Shown here piece by piece: positions 1-6,583 of a stretch of 11,060 nucleotides of DNA. This DNA comes from an uncultured Sutterella sp. (GTDB taxonomy: Bacteria > Pseudomonadota > Gammaproteobacteria > Burkholderiales > Burkholderiaceae_F). The notes beneath the pieces were generated by a model. The model had not been told where the DNA came from, made no database searches, and saw only the letters and a program-made list of their open reading frames with translations. Within the stretch, counting starts at the first letter, position 1; each line of letters begins with the position of its first letter. The stretch lies in contig USAL01000058.1 in the NCBI GenBank assembly GCA_900552545.1, forward strand, positions 1 through 11,060, given 5' to 3'. A program made the translations under genes and the position numbers.

Positions 1-531
1 AACTTCCTGCACGGCTTTCCGCAGTACGCCGTGAGCATTGCCTACGCCGCCAAGGGCCGCGTCATGGTGGCCGTGGTCTACGACCCGGTGAAGAATGAAC
101 TCTTTACCGCCGAACGCAGCCGCGGCGCGTTTCTCAACAACCGCCGCATGCGCGTCTCGGGCCGCGCCGAGTTCTCCCAGTCGCTCATCGGCACCGGGTT
201 CCCGTTCCGCCGCAACGACGACTATGCGGGGTTCCTCCCGAAGCTTGAACGCGTCGCGCGTTCGGCTGCAGGCCTTCGCCGCGCGGGATCGGCGGCGCTT
301 GATCTTGCCTACGTCGCCTGCGGGCGCCTTGACGGCTACTGGGAGAAGGGCCTTAGCTGCTGGGACATCGCCGCGGGGTCGCTCCTTGTTCTCGAAGCGG
401 GCGGCCTTGTGACCGACCTCGAAGGCGGCGAAAAGTATCTTGAAACGGGCGGCATCTGCTCGGGTACGCCCAAGATCTTCTCCTCGCTTCTCTTCAAGGT
501 CACGGACGCTCCCGTCAACCCCGAGAAGTAA
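1..531 (+). CDS. suhB: Inositol-1-monophosphatase family protein SuhB, 3' part
   Basis: The frame is open from base 1 and stops with TAA at 529-531, giving 176 residues; the 5' part lies outside the window. The first residues, NFLHGFPQYAVSIA, continue the family's metal-binding DGTTNF motif, whose Asp is just cut off. Further family signatures are VVYDPVKNELFTA, the GSAALDLAYVA segment and, at visible residues 121-130, WDIAAGSLLV followed by EAGG; D122 is the expected third metal ligand. The family hydrolyses inositol monophosphate with Mg2+, and E. coli SuhB also acts as an antitermination factor in rRNA transcription. Alignment by eye with E. coli SuhB runs to the C-terminus without gaps of note, so the 3' end is intact. 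A paralogous IMPase (for example a CysQ-like enzyme) is less likely because the ALDLAYVA and WDxAAG segments match SuhB closely. Transcription probably ends within the spacer that follows. Confidence 0.93.
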   Translation, partial: NFLHGFPQYAVSIAYAAKGRVMVAVVYDPVKNELFTAERSRGAFLNNRRMRVSGRAEFSQSLIGTGFPFRRNDDYAGFLPKLERVARSAAGLRRAGSAALDLAYVACGRLDGYWEKGLSCWDIAAGSLLVLEAGGLVTDLEGGEKYLETGGICSGTPKIFSSLLFKVTDAPVNPEK

Positions 532-545
532 CCCTCTTCCTTGCA

Positions 546-581
546 GGGAGGCGGCCGGCAAGACCTGTCGGTCGACCTCCC
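546..581 (+). other. Stem-loop just after suhB
   Basis: GGGAGG at 546-551 pairs with CCTCCC at 576-581, and CGGCC at 552-556 with GGTCG at 570-574 (one G-T pair, A575 bulged), giving an 11-bp stem with a 13-base loop. Only four T follow, several bases later (588-591), so it is at best a weak terminator. It is the first of four stem-loops in the suhB-mutS spacer. Confidence 0.35.
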
Positions 582-609
582 CGAAGGTTTTGAAGCTTGG
601 CGCGAAGCT

Positions 610-634
610 GGAACCACTCGCAAGGTTCCTTTTT
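610..634 (+). terminator. Possible weak intrinsic terminator in suhB-mutS spacer
   Basis: GGAACC at 610-615 and GGTTCC at 624-629 form a perfect 6-bp stem with an 8-base loop, followed directly by five T (630-634). The short stem makes termination uncertain. An alternative, mutually exclusive pairing uses TCGCAAG (618-624) with CTTGCGA (644-650). Confidence 0.4.
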
Positions 635-674
635 GCAACACCTCTTGCGAAGTCGGTTCCCTTCTCGCGCGACA

Positions 675-702
675 GGCGCCGGGCGCATCGCGGCTCGGCG
701 CT
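675..702 (+). other. GC-rich stem-loop preceding the strong terminator
   Basis: GGCGCCG at 675-681 pairs with CGGCGCT at 696-702 (one G-T end pair), with a 14-base loop. Its 3' base directly abuts the next stem (703-751), so the two could stack coaxially in one RNA. There is no T-run of its own. Confidence 0.35.
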
Positions 703-757
703 GCGTCTTTGATGATCGTACTTATTTGCTCCTCGTACGCATCAAGGACGCTTTTTT
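703..757 (+). terminator. Strong Rho-independent terminator upstream of mutS
   Basis: GCGTC at 703-707 pairs with GACGC at 747-751, T708 with G746 (wobble), TTGATG at 709-714 with CATCAA at 740-745, and CGTAC at 717-721 with GTACG at 735-739. This makes a 17-bp stem with a 2-base bulge (715-716) and a 13-base loop. Six T follow at 752-757 with no gap. On the minus strand no T-run follows, so the direction is plus. It ends the transcript from suhB, or from an RNA encoded in the spacer, 49 bases before the mutS ATG; mutS should therefore have its own promoter or depend on read-through. Confidence 0.85.
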
Positions 758-806
758 CCTCCCACGTTATCTTTTGCTCAGGGCCCAGCGCCCGACAGGC
801 ATCCTC

Positions 807-3542
807 ATGGTTGATTCCAAGTCGAATCCGAACGCAATTTCAAGCAGCAACCCTCACGACGACGCAGATGCGGTCCGAGGCCGCAACGCAGACAAGATCG
901 AAGAAGGCGAAGGCCCCTACGCCGAGCACACGCCCGTGATGCGCCAGTATCTGATGATGCGCGACGAAAATCCGGGCGTGCTGCTTCTTTATCGCTTGGG
1001 CGACTTCTACGAAACGTTTTTTGAGGATGCGGTTCGAATCAACAAGCTTTTGGGGCTCACGCTCACGCGCCGCGGCAAGGACAGCACCGGGAAGCCCATT
1101 CCGATGGCGGGCGTGCCCGCCGCGACGCTTGATCAGTACCTCGCGCGGCGCGTGCGCTGCGGCGTGTCGGTTGCGATCTGCGAGCAGGTGGGCGACGCCG
1201 CCACGCCCCGAGGCATGATGCAGCGTCGGATCGTGCGCATCGTCACGCCCGGCACGATCACCGACAACTCGCTTTTGAGCGAAAAAATCGACTCGATTCT
1301 TGCGGCCTGGGCCCCTGCGAAGGGCCGGCACGGGTCGCCGGCGCTCGTGTGGTTGACGCTCTCTAGCGGCGAATTTCACGCCGTGAAGCTTCACGACAAA
1401 CCCCTTGGGGGGGAGCTCGCGCGCATCGGACCGAGCGAGCTTCTTGTGCCCGACTCATTGCGGGAGGACTTTGCCGACGGCATTTCGGCTACGGTGACGC
1501 CTCTTCCCGACTGGCACTTTGACGCCAAGAAGGGCGCCGAAGAGATTTCCGAGCGCTTTGGCCTTGAGGGGCTCGTCGTGCGCGGGCTTGAAAATGAGCC
1601 CGAGGTTCTGGCTGCCGCCAACGCAATTCTGGGCTACGTCGAGCAGACGCAGTGCGACGCCCTCCCCTACATCCGGCCGCTTGCGCTAGAGAGCGACTCA
1701 AGCTTCATCGTGCTTGACGCCGCCACCCGGCGCAACCTTGAAATCAGCGAAACCATCCGCGGCGACGACGGCCCGACGCTGCTTTCGGTCCTTGATGCCT
1801 GCCGCACCTCGATGGGAAGCCGCACGATGCGCCGGTGGCTGCACAACCCCTTGCGAAGCGCCGCCGAAGCGAGCGTGCGACACGACGCGATCGAAGCGCT
1901 CAACAGCGACCCCGAGGGGCGCGATGCGCGTGCCACGGCCCTGCAGGGGCGGCCCGACATCGAGCGCATCGCAGGGCGCATTGCGCTTCGAAGCATCCGC
2001 CCCAAGGAGCTTGCGGCGCTGCGCGATGCGCTCCCGCAGCTCGCCACGCTCACGCAGGCGCTCGCGCGCTTTGATTCGCCCCTTTTTGCGCGCGCCGCAG
2101 GCGAGTTGACGATTGATCCGGCATTGGCCGACGATCTTGAGAAGACGCTTCTGCCCGAGCCCGCGACGCTGCTGCGCGAAGGCGAAGTGATCCGCAGTGA
2201 GGCAAGCGCCGAACTGGCGGAGCTGCGCGGCATGCGTGACAACGCCGGAAGCTTTCTCATGCAGCTTGAGGCGCGAGAAAAGCAGCTCACAAACATCAGT
2301 TCGCTTCGGGTGGAATACAACCGCGTCTCGGGCTACTACATCGAGGTTCCCCGCGGCCAGGTCGCCAACGTCCCCGAGCGCTACCGGCGCCGTCAGACCC
2401 TGAAGAACGTCGAGCGCTTCATGACGCCTGAATTGAAGGAATTCGAAGACAAGGCGCTCTCCGCGAAAGAACGCTGCCAGCAGTTGGAGCGGGCTCTCTG
2501 GGACGAACTTCTCACCCGCGCAGCGCGCTTCGTGCAGCCTCTGATGCAGGCGGCTGCGGCTGTTGCCGCCGTCGACGTCATCGAGACCTTCGCGCGGCAC
2601 GCCGTGGGCGCGCGCTGGTGTCGGCCTGTCTTAAACGACGCCCCCGGCATTGAGCTCATTCAGGCCCGGCACCCTGTGGTCGAGCACATGCTCGAGCACT
2701 ATGTTCCCAACGACTGCCGGCTCGTGCCCGGTCGCCGGCTTCTCGTGATCACCGGCCCCAACATGGGCGGCAAGTCGACCTACATGCGCTCGGTGGCGCT
2801 CATTGCGCTCTTGGCCTATGCGGGGTCGTTCGTGCCCGCGCAAAGCGCAAGATTGGGGCCCATCGACAAGATCCTCACACGCATCGGCGCCTCGGACGAC
2901 CTTGCGCGCGGCCGATCGACCTTCATGGTCGAAATGACCGAGGCGGCGGCGATCCTGCAGCAGGCCACGGCCAATTCGCTCGTGCTGATGGACGAAATCG
3001 GCCGCGGCACGTCGACCTTCGACGGCTTGAGCCTCGCGGCAGCCATTGCGCGCGAGCTCGTCGAAAACATCCGCAGCTGGACGCTTTTTGCCACGCACTA
3101 CTTCGAGCTCACGCAGCTCTCCACCCAAAGCCCCGAGGCCGCCAACGTGCACGTCTGCGCCGAGGAGTCCAAAAAGGGCATCGTCTTTCTGCACGACATC
3201 AAGGAGGGCCCAGCGAGCCAGTCCTACGGCATTGCGGTCGCAAACCTCGCAGGCGTTCCGCCGCGCGTCATCCGCCGGGCGCGCGGGTATTTGAGCGAAC
3301 TCGAAAACCGGGCGCTGCGAAGCGGCCCGCAGCTTGATCTCTTTGCCGCGGGCGGCTCGGGCGAGCTCTTTGCTGCGCCCACGGCAGCCGAGCCCATCGT
3401 TGACGTCGACCCCAAGGCCGAGGAAAAGACGCAGATGATTTCCGAGATTGCCGACATCGACGCCGATGCACTCACGCCGCGCGAGGCGCTCGCGCTCGTC
3501 TACGAGCTGCAGCAGAAGGCAAAAACGATCTGCGAGGATTAG
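807..3542 (+). CDS. mutS: DNA mismatch repair protein MutS
   Basis: 911 residues from ATG 807 to TAG. MutS binds mismatches and small loops as a dimer and recruits MutL using ATP. Visible landmarks: the mismatch-reading Phe-X-Glu as F67-Y68-E69 in LYRLGDFYET; IPMAGVPAATL and VRIVTPGTITD of the N-terminal domain; lever and clamp regions (SLRVEYNRVSGYYIEVPRGQ); Walker A GPNMGGKST at 650-658; Walker B LVLMDE with D729-E730, then GRGTSTFDG; and the ATHYFELTQL segment. A QLDLF motif at 842-846 fits the sliding-clamp binding consensus, and the C-terminal ADALTPREAL resembles the tetramer helix (D887 and R892 match E. coli D835 and R840). The frame is open back to 597, but the residues before 807 resemble no MutS, and the strong terminator lies at 703-757. 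The chosen start still leaves about 30 extra polar residues compared with E. coli. The ribosome site is weak (CAGG, 7 bases before ATG). Confidence 0.97.
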   Translation: MVDSKSNPNAISSSNPHDDADAVRGRNADKIEEGEGPYAEHTPVMRQYLMMRDENPGVLLLYRLGDFYETFFEDAVRINKLLGLTLTRRGKDSTGKPIPMAGVPAATLDQYLARRVRCGVSVAICEQVGDAATPRGMMQRRIVRIVTPGTITDNSLLSEKIDSILAAWAPAKGRHGSPALVWLTLSSGEFHAVKLHDKPLGGELARIGPSELLVPDSLREDFADGISATVTPLPDWHFDAKKGAEEISERFGLEGLVVRGLENEPEVLAAANAILGYVEQTQCDALPYIRPLALESDSSFIVLDAATRRNLEISETIRGDDGPTLLSVLDACRTSMGSRTMRRWLHNPLRSAAEASVRHDAIEALNSDPEGRDARATALQGRPDIERIAGRIALRSIRPKELAALRDALPQLATLTQALARFDSPLFARAAGELTIDPALADDLEKTLLPEPATLLREGEVIRSEASAELAELRGMRDNAGSFLMQLEAREKQLTNISSLRVEYNRVSGYYIEVPRGQVANVPERYRRRQTLKNVERFMTPELKEFEDKALSAKERCQQLERALWDELLTRAARFVQPLMQAAAAVAAVDVIETFARHAVGARWCRPVLNDAPGIELIQARHPVVEHMLEHYVPNDCRLVPGRRLLVITGPNMGGKSTYMRSVALIALLAYAGSFVPAQSARLGPIDKILTRIGASDDLARGRSTFMVEMTEAAAILQQATANSLVLMDEIGRGTSTFDGLSLAAAIARELVENIRSWTLFATHYFELTQLSTQSPEAANVHVCAEESKKGIVFLHDIKEGPASQSYGIAVANLAGVPPRVIRRARGYLSELENRALRSGPQLDLFAAGGSGELFAAPTAAEPIVDVDPKAEEKTQMISEIADIDADALTPREALALVYELQQKAKTICED

Positions 3543-3565
3543 GAAGGATTTATGGGGATTGAGGA

Positions 3566-3602
3566 CTGATCCCTCGGGCTGAAGACTTGCCGGAGGGATC
3601 AG
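3566..3602. terminator. Hairpin between convergent genes, possible bidirectional terminator
   Basis: CTGATCCCTC at 3566-3575 and GAGGGATCAG at 3593-3602 are perfect 10-bp inverted arms around a 17-base loop; the stem can be lengthened inside by GG/CC with one bulged G. It lies 23 bases after the mutS stop and 29 bases after the stop of the convergent regulator gene. Neither strand has a T-run next to the stem, so it is not a standard intrinsic terminator. It could act as a stabilising 3' end or with Rho. Confidence 0.45.
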
Positions 3603-3631
3603 CAAAGGATTGGCAGGGACTCGGCAGAGAA

Positions 3632-4246
3632 TCACTCGCCCTGCGCGGCGAGAAAGAGCCTTGCGATCTCCTCGGTGCTTTTGACACCGAGCTTTCTTAA
3701 AACCGTCGCGCGGTGCACCTCCACCGTGCGCACGGCAATCCCCAGGCGCTCGCCGATCTGCCGGTTCGTGAGGCTTTGCGCAAGAAGCCTCGCGATGTCG
3801 CTTTCGCGGTCGGTGAGAACCGCAAGGCGCTCTTGAGCATCCTCGGCGTCAAGAATCCCCAAAGCCTGCGAGGCGCTGCGATAGGCCGCAGTTTCAATCG
3901 AGCGCAGGAGCCGCTCGTTGTCCAGCGGCTTTTGAATGAAGTCCGCCGCCCCGTCCTGCATGGTCATCACAGCCATGTCGATGTCGCCGTGCCCCGAGAT
4001 GAAGATGATCGGCAGGTCGACGTTGAGCTCGCGCAGCTTGTCCTGCAGCTCAAGACCGCTCATGCGCGGCATGCGCACGTCGAGCACGAGGCATCCCGGG
4101 CGGGAGAAGTCGTTGGAGGAAAGAAAATCGATCGCGTCCGAATAGGTGACGACGTCCCAACCTTCGCCTTCGATCAGAAAGGCCCACGAGCGGCGCATCG
4201 CATCGTCATCATCAATGACGCGTACGAGGGGCTTTAACGATTCCAC
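3632..4246 (-). CDS. FixJ-family two-component response regulator
   Basis: 204 residues. The N-terminal receiver domain (about 5-122) has the acidic cluster D12-D15, phospho-acceptor D56 in CLVLDVRMP, S84 in IFISGHGD, and K106 in IQKPLD, all the expected catalytic positions. A short linker is followed by a LuxR/GerE-type helix-turn-helix (about 141-200): LTDRESDIARLLAQ, then NRQIGERLGIAVRTVEVHRA, where the recognition helix lies. The architecture and the GHGD and RTVEVHRA wording place it in the FixJ/TtrR/DctR group, which activate or repress genes after phosphorylation by a sensor histidine kinase. No kinase lies beside it here, so its signal is unknown. The GTG start is chosen for the strong Shine-Dalgarno just before it. 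It is convergent with mutS and lies downstream of proS on the same strand, separated by a terminator-like hairpin, so it is probably its own transcription unit. Confidence 0.93.
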   Translation of the reverse strand: MESLKPLVRVIDDDDAMRRSWAFLIEGEGWDVVTYSDAIDFLSSNDFSRPGCLVLDVRMPRMSGLELQDKLRELNVDLPIIFISGHGDIDMAVMTMQDGAADFIQKPLDNERLLRSIETAAYRSASQALGILDAEDAQERLAVLTDRESDIARLLAQSLTNRQIGERLGIAVRTVEVHRATVLRKLGVKSTEEIARLFLAAQGE

Positions 4247-4251
4247 GTCTG

Positions 4252-4258
4252 TCTCCTT
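4252..4258 (-). promoter_or_regulatory. Ribosome binding site that fixes the GTG start of the regulator
   Basis: On the minus strand AAGGAGA lies 5 bases before the GTG at 4246-4244. It is the best Shine-Dalgarno in the window and supports GTG as the start codon. Confidence 0.8.
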
Positions 4259-4433
4259 TACGTGTTTTGTCGAAATTTCAGGGGCGGGCGCAGTGCTTCA
4301 GGATGGGGAGGGGAGTCCAGGTGGCCTTAAGGTGCCTGAGAACTTCCAGTCCATCCCCCCGGGTTTAAGGCGCCCGCCGTAACCCAGCGTAAGTTTAGCG
4401 GCAAAGACGCGCGGCGTGCGGGCGGTTTCGTGT
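4259..4433 (-). other. Leader/control region of the response regulator
   Basis: This is about 175 bases between the proS terminator-like hairpin and the regulator's ribosome site. I see no convincing -35/-10 pair on the minus strand; the best -35-like word, TTGCCG, has no matching -10 at normal spacing. A short perfect palindrome GAAATTTC (4272-4279) lies near the start codon, and GGATGG (4301-4306) could pair with CCATCC (4351-4356) around a 44-base loop. No coding frame with a plausible start and similarity was recognised. Confidence 0.3.
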
Positions 4434-4454
4434 AAAAGAGGGGCCTCTTTTTTT
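4434..4454. terminator. Terminator-like hairpin after proS
   Basis: AAAAGAG at 4434-4440 pairs with CTCTTTT at 4445-4451 around a GGGC loop. On the plus strand seven T run from 4448 to 4454; on the minus strand, the direction of proS, the hairpin is preceded by seven A and ends in four T. It lies about 50 bases past the proS stop and before the regulator leader, so it most likely ends the proS transcript. Confidence 0.55.
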
Positions 4455-4505
4455 CGCAAATCCCACGGTGGGGAGAGTCGCCCGCAGCGCGCTGCGACAA
4501 ACGCC

Positions 4506-6263
4506 TTAGTACTTGGCGGCCTTGACGCGCTCAGCGACGATCTTCGCGGCTTCGGCCACGGGGAGCATCTCCTTGGCGTCAAGCGTGCGGCGGCAGACGT
4601 ACTCGACTTCGCCCGTCTTGAGGCCGCGGTCGCCCACGACGATGCGGTGCGGCACGCCGATGAGCTCCCAGTCGGCAAACATTGAGCCCGCGCGCAGGTC
4701 GCGATCATCGAGAATGACGTCAACGCCCAGCGCCGCGAGTTCATCGTGAAGCTTCAGCGCGGCTTCGCGCACGGCTTCGCTCTTGGATCAGTTCATCTTT
4801 AAGATCACGACTTCAAAGTGCGCAATTGCCTCGGGCCAGATGATGCCCTTGTCGTCGTGGCACTGCTCGATGGCGGCGGCGGCAAGGCGCGTGACGCCGA
4901 TGCCGTAGCAGCCCATCTGCAGAGGCTGGGGCTTGCCGTTTTCATCAAGGAACGTGGCGTGCATCGCTTCGGAATACTTGGTGCCGAGGAAGAACACGTG
5001 GCCCACCTCGATGCCGTGCTGCTCGCGCAGAACGCCCTTGCCGTCGGGGCTGCGGTCGCCCTCGACGACGTTGCGCAGGTCGGCGACCTTGGGCTCGGGC
5101 AGATCGCGCCCGAAGTTGACGCCCGTGTAGTGGTAGCCCGTTTCATTGGCGCCGCAGCAGAAGTCGGACATGTCGGCCGCGGTGCGGTCGGCGTAGACGA
5201 TGACGTCTTCGCCCAGCCCCACGGGGCCCAACGACCCGGGCGTGGCGCCGTGGAAGTGCTCTGCGATCTCGGCTTCGGTTGCAAAGCGGAAACCGTCGGC
5301 GAGCTCGGGGAGCTTTCCGGCCTTCACTTCGTTCAACTCATGGTCGGCGCGCAGCAGCACGAGCACGATCGTCGCGGGGAGCGCGTCGCCCTTATCGTCG
5401 GTGTGGTCGCACGCAAGCACGATGCTCTTGATGCAGCTCTTAAGGTCAATGCCAAGGAAGGGAGCCACGTCCTCGCACTTTTCCTTGCCGGGGGTGGCGC
5501 ACTTCACCATGTCCTGGGCGGGAGCCTTGCGGCCGTCCAACACCGAGAAGGCCTCGGCCAGTTCAATGTTGGCCGCGTAGTCCGAATCCGGGCAGTAGGC
5601 GATGACGTCTTCGCCGACGTCGGCGATCACCTGGAATTCGTGCGAGCGCGAGCCGCCGATCGAGCCCGTGTCGGCACGCACGGCGCGGAAGTTGAGGCCG
5701 ATGCGGTTGAGAATCTTGGTGTAGGCGGCAAACATCTTGTCGTAGGAGACGCCCGCGGCTTCGGGCGAGCGGTCAAAGCTGTAGCCGTCCTTCATCACGA
5801 ATTCGCGGGCGCGCATGACGCCGAAGCGCGGGCGGCGCTCGTCGCGGAACTTCGTGCGGATCTGATAGAAGTTCACCGGCAGCTGGCGCCAACTCGTGAG
5901 CTCGTTGCGCGCGAGGTCGGTGATGACTTCCTCGCTCGTGGGCTGGATCACGAAGTCGCGCTGGTGGCGGTCCTTGAAGCGCAGAAGCTCGGGGCCGTAC
6001 TTGTTCCAGCGGCCGGACTCCATCCAGAGCTCGGCGGGCTGCACGATCGGCATCGAGAGCTCGATGGCGCCGGCGGCGTCCATTTCCTCGCGGATGATGG
6101 TCTCCAGCTTCTTCTGGATGCGCAGACCCATCGGCATGATGTTGTAGACGCCGGCGGCAAGGCGCTTGCAAAGGCCTGCACGGATGGAGAGGATCTGGCT
6201 CGGGATCTCGGCGTCGGCCGGGGCTTCCTTGAGGGTGGAAATATAGAATTGACGCGCGCGCAT
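4506..6263 (-). CDS. proS: Prolyl-tRNA synthetase ProS, interrupted by one in-frame TGA
   Basis: Charges tRNA-Pro with proline in the cytoplasm. From ATG 6263 to TAA 4508-4506 there are 585 codons, the usual size of the bacterial enzyme, but codon 492 (4790-4788) is TGA in the same frame. Before it lie the class II core with motif 1 (about 47-80), motif 2 with FRDE 139-142 and RFGVMRAREF, the inserted editing domain (about 225-410, opening with CPDSDYAANIELAEA), and motif 3 with GIGVTR 454-459. After it comes the complete anticodon-binding domain. Conventional translation gives a 491-residue protein lacking that domain. The start fits homologues (MRARQFYISTLKEAP); the ribosome site is weak (CAGG about 8 bases before ATG). 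The frame is open further upstream, to 6929, but that part overlaps yihY and resembles no ProS. The gene may be a fresh nonsense mutant, a base error, or read through. Confidence 0.9.
4788..4790 (-). other. proS: In-frame TGA between ProS catalytic and anticodon-binding domains
   Basis: The codons run AAG ATG AAC TGA TCC AAG AGC GAA, with no frame change on either side. From memory of homologues, the stop falls where E. coli has Met in PMNMHKS and Burkholderia has Tyr in PMGYDRS, a variable surface position. The 93 codons after it encode an intact domain: SEAVREAALKLHDELA, DVILDDRDLRAGSMFADWEL, IGVPHRIVVGDRGL, EVEY, ending AAKY. TGG, TGC, TGT, CGA, GGA, TTA and TCA are each one change away from TGA. 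Inside the 93-codon part the first possible start is GTG 4772-4770, with no Shine-Dalgarno, so separate translation of the domain is unlikely. Confidence 0.9.
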
Positions 6264-6486
6264 GGATGTACCTGTAAACGCGCCGGCGCCAAGAGTCTCG
6301 GCAGCCGGCTTGCGGATCGGATGATTTTGTGAATTGTCGAAAAAAGTTGCCGTGCGGCTCGGGCGGCTCGTCAGCGCTCTGAAAAGAAGCGCCGCGCGCC
6401 CTGCCGCGCTCGTCCAGCCCCTTGACGGCTCCTTGTTTCTGAAGGCCCGGGGGCGGGCGGCGGCCGCCGCACATTCAAAACGCAAC
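6264..6486 (-). promoter_or_regulatory. proS 5' leader, no gene seen
   Basis: These 223 bases before the proS ATG contain no plausible gene. They include a perfect 14-bp palindrome, GCGGCGGCCGCCGC (6457-6470), a 5-bp hairpin with arms GCGCT and AGCGC read on the minus strand, and a run of six T on the minus strand (6345-6340). Before that T-run only a 4-bp GCCG/CGGC stem can form, so I do not call a terminator. If the -10-like word at 6487-6492 is used, the proS message would have a leader of a little over 200 bases. Confidence 0.3.
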
Positions 6487-6496
6487 ATTTTACAAT
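6487..6496. promoter_or_regulatory. Overlapping -10-like elements facing both ways
   Basis: On the plus strand TACAAT (6491-6496) differs from the -10 consensus by one base; on the minus strand TAAAAT (6492-6487) also differs by one base. They overlap in the divergent proS-yihY region. Neither has a good -35 word at 16-18 bases, so activator help or a different position is possible. Confidence 0.3.
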
Positions 6497-6506
6497 AGGA
6501 TCGGCT

Positions 6507-6525
6507 CCGAGCGGAAAACGCTCGG
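6507..6525. repeat. Perfect 7-bp inverted repeat in the divergent proS-yihY region
   Basis: CCGAGCG (6507-6513) and CGCTCGG (6519-6525) flank GAAAA. The repeat lies about 10 bases beyond the -10-like words, in the start-site zone of a plus-strand transcript or the spacer zone of a minus-strand promoter. It could be an operator or the first hairpin of a leader RNA. No T-run follows on either strand, so it is not a terminator by itself. Confidence 0.5.
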
Positions 6526-6547
6526 CAGACATCCCAAAGACCCGCCC

Positions 6548-6571
6548 GCAATGCCCTGACATTGCTTTTTT
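6548..6571 (+). terminator. Intrinsic terminator/attenuator upstream of yihY
   Basis: GCAATG (6548-6553) and CATTGC (6560-6565) form a perfect 6-bp stem with a 6-base loop, followed at once by six T (6566-6571). It is plus-directed and sits 12 bases before a mini-ORF and 44 bases before the likely yihY start. No plus-strand gene precedes it, so it must end a short RNA started in the divergent region or act as an attenuator in the yihY leader. Confidence 0.6.
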
Positions 6572-6583
6572 GAAGGGAATCGG

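Noticed and set aside
597..806. Upstream extension of mutS to 597
   Set aside because: The 70 extra residues resemble no MutS, and the strong terminator lies within this stretch.
2631..3635. 334-residue open frame on the minus strand opposite mutS
   Set aside because: It is antisense to the conserved MutS ATPase domain and has a composition typical of a reverse-frame shadow. The same applies to 1698-2600 and 1667-2320.
4319..4339. Apparent dyad around CCTTAAGG in the regulator leader
   Set aside because: Only the central 8 bases are symmetric; the outer CAGG/CCTG arms are offset and do not extend the symmetry.
4483..4496. 14-bp palindrome CGCAGCGCGCTGCG just after proS
   Set aside because: It has no loop and no T-run. 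Short GC palindromes like this, and the one at 6457-6470, are expected by chance in GC-rich DNA.
4788..4790. Selenocysteine at the proS TGA
   Set aside because: The 40 bases after the TGA give only weak stems, such as GCGC/GCGC with a GAAGCC loop, and no GGU-type apical loop as in bacterial SECIS elements. ProS is not a known selenoprotein and the position is not a redox site.
4788..4790. Reassigned genetic code (UGA as Trp)
   Set aside because: TGA is the natural stop of the regulator, yihY, tsaB and UDG genes in this window, and their Trp residues are encoded by TGG.
4818..6332. 504-residue open frame on the plus strand opposite proS
   Set aside because: It lies wholly antisense to a well-recognised gene, in a codon-phase shadow of GC-rich coding, and its His/Ala/Val-rich product resembles no family.
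6340..6360. Attenuator in the proS leader (six T on the minus strand)
   Set aside because: Only a 4-bp GCCG/CGGC stem precedes the T-run, which is too weak to support a call.
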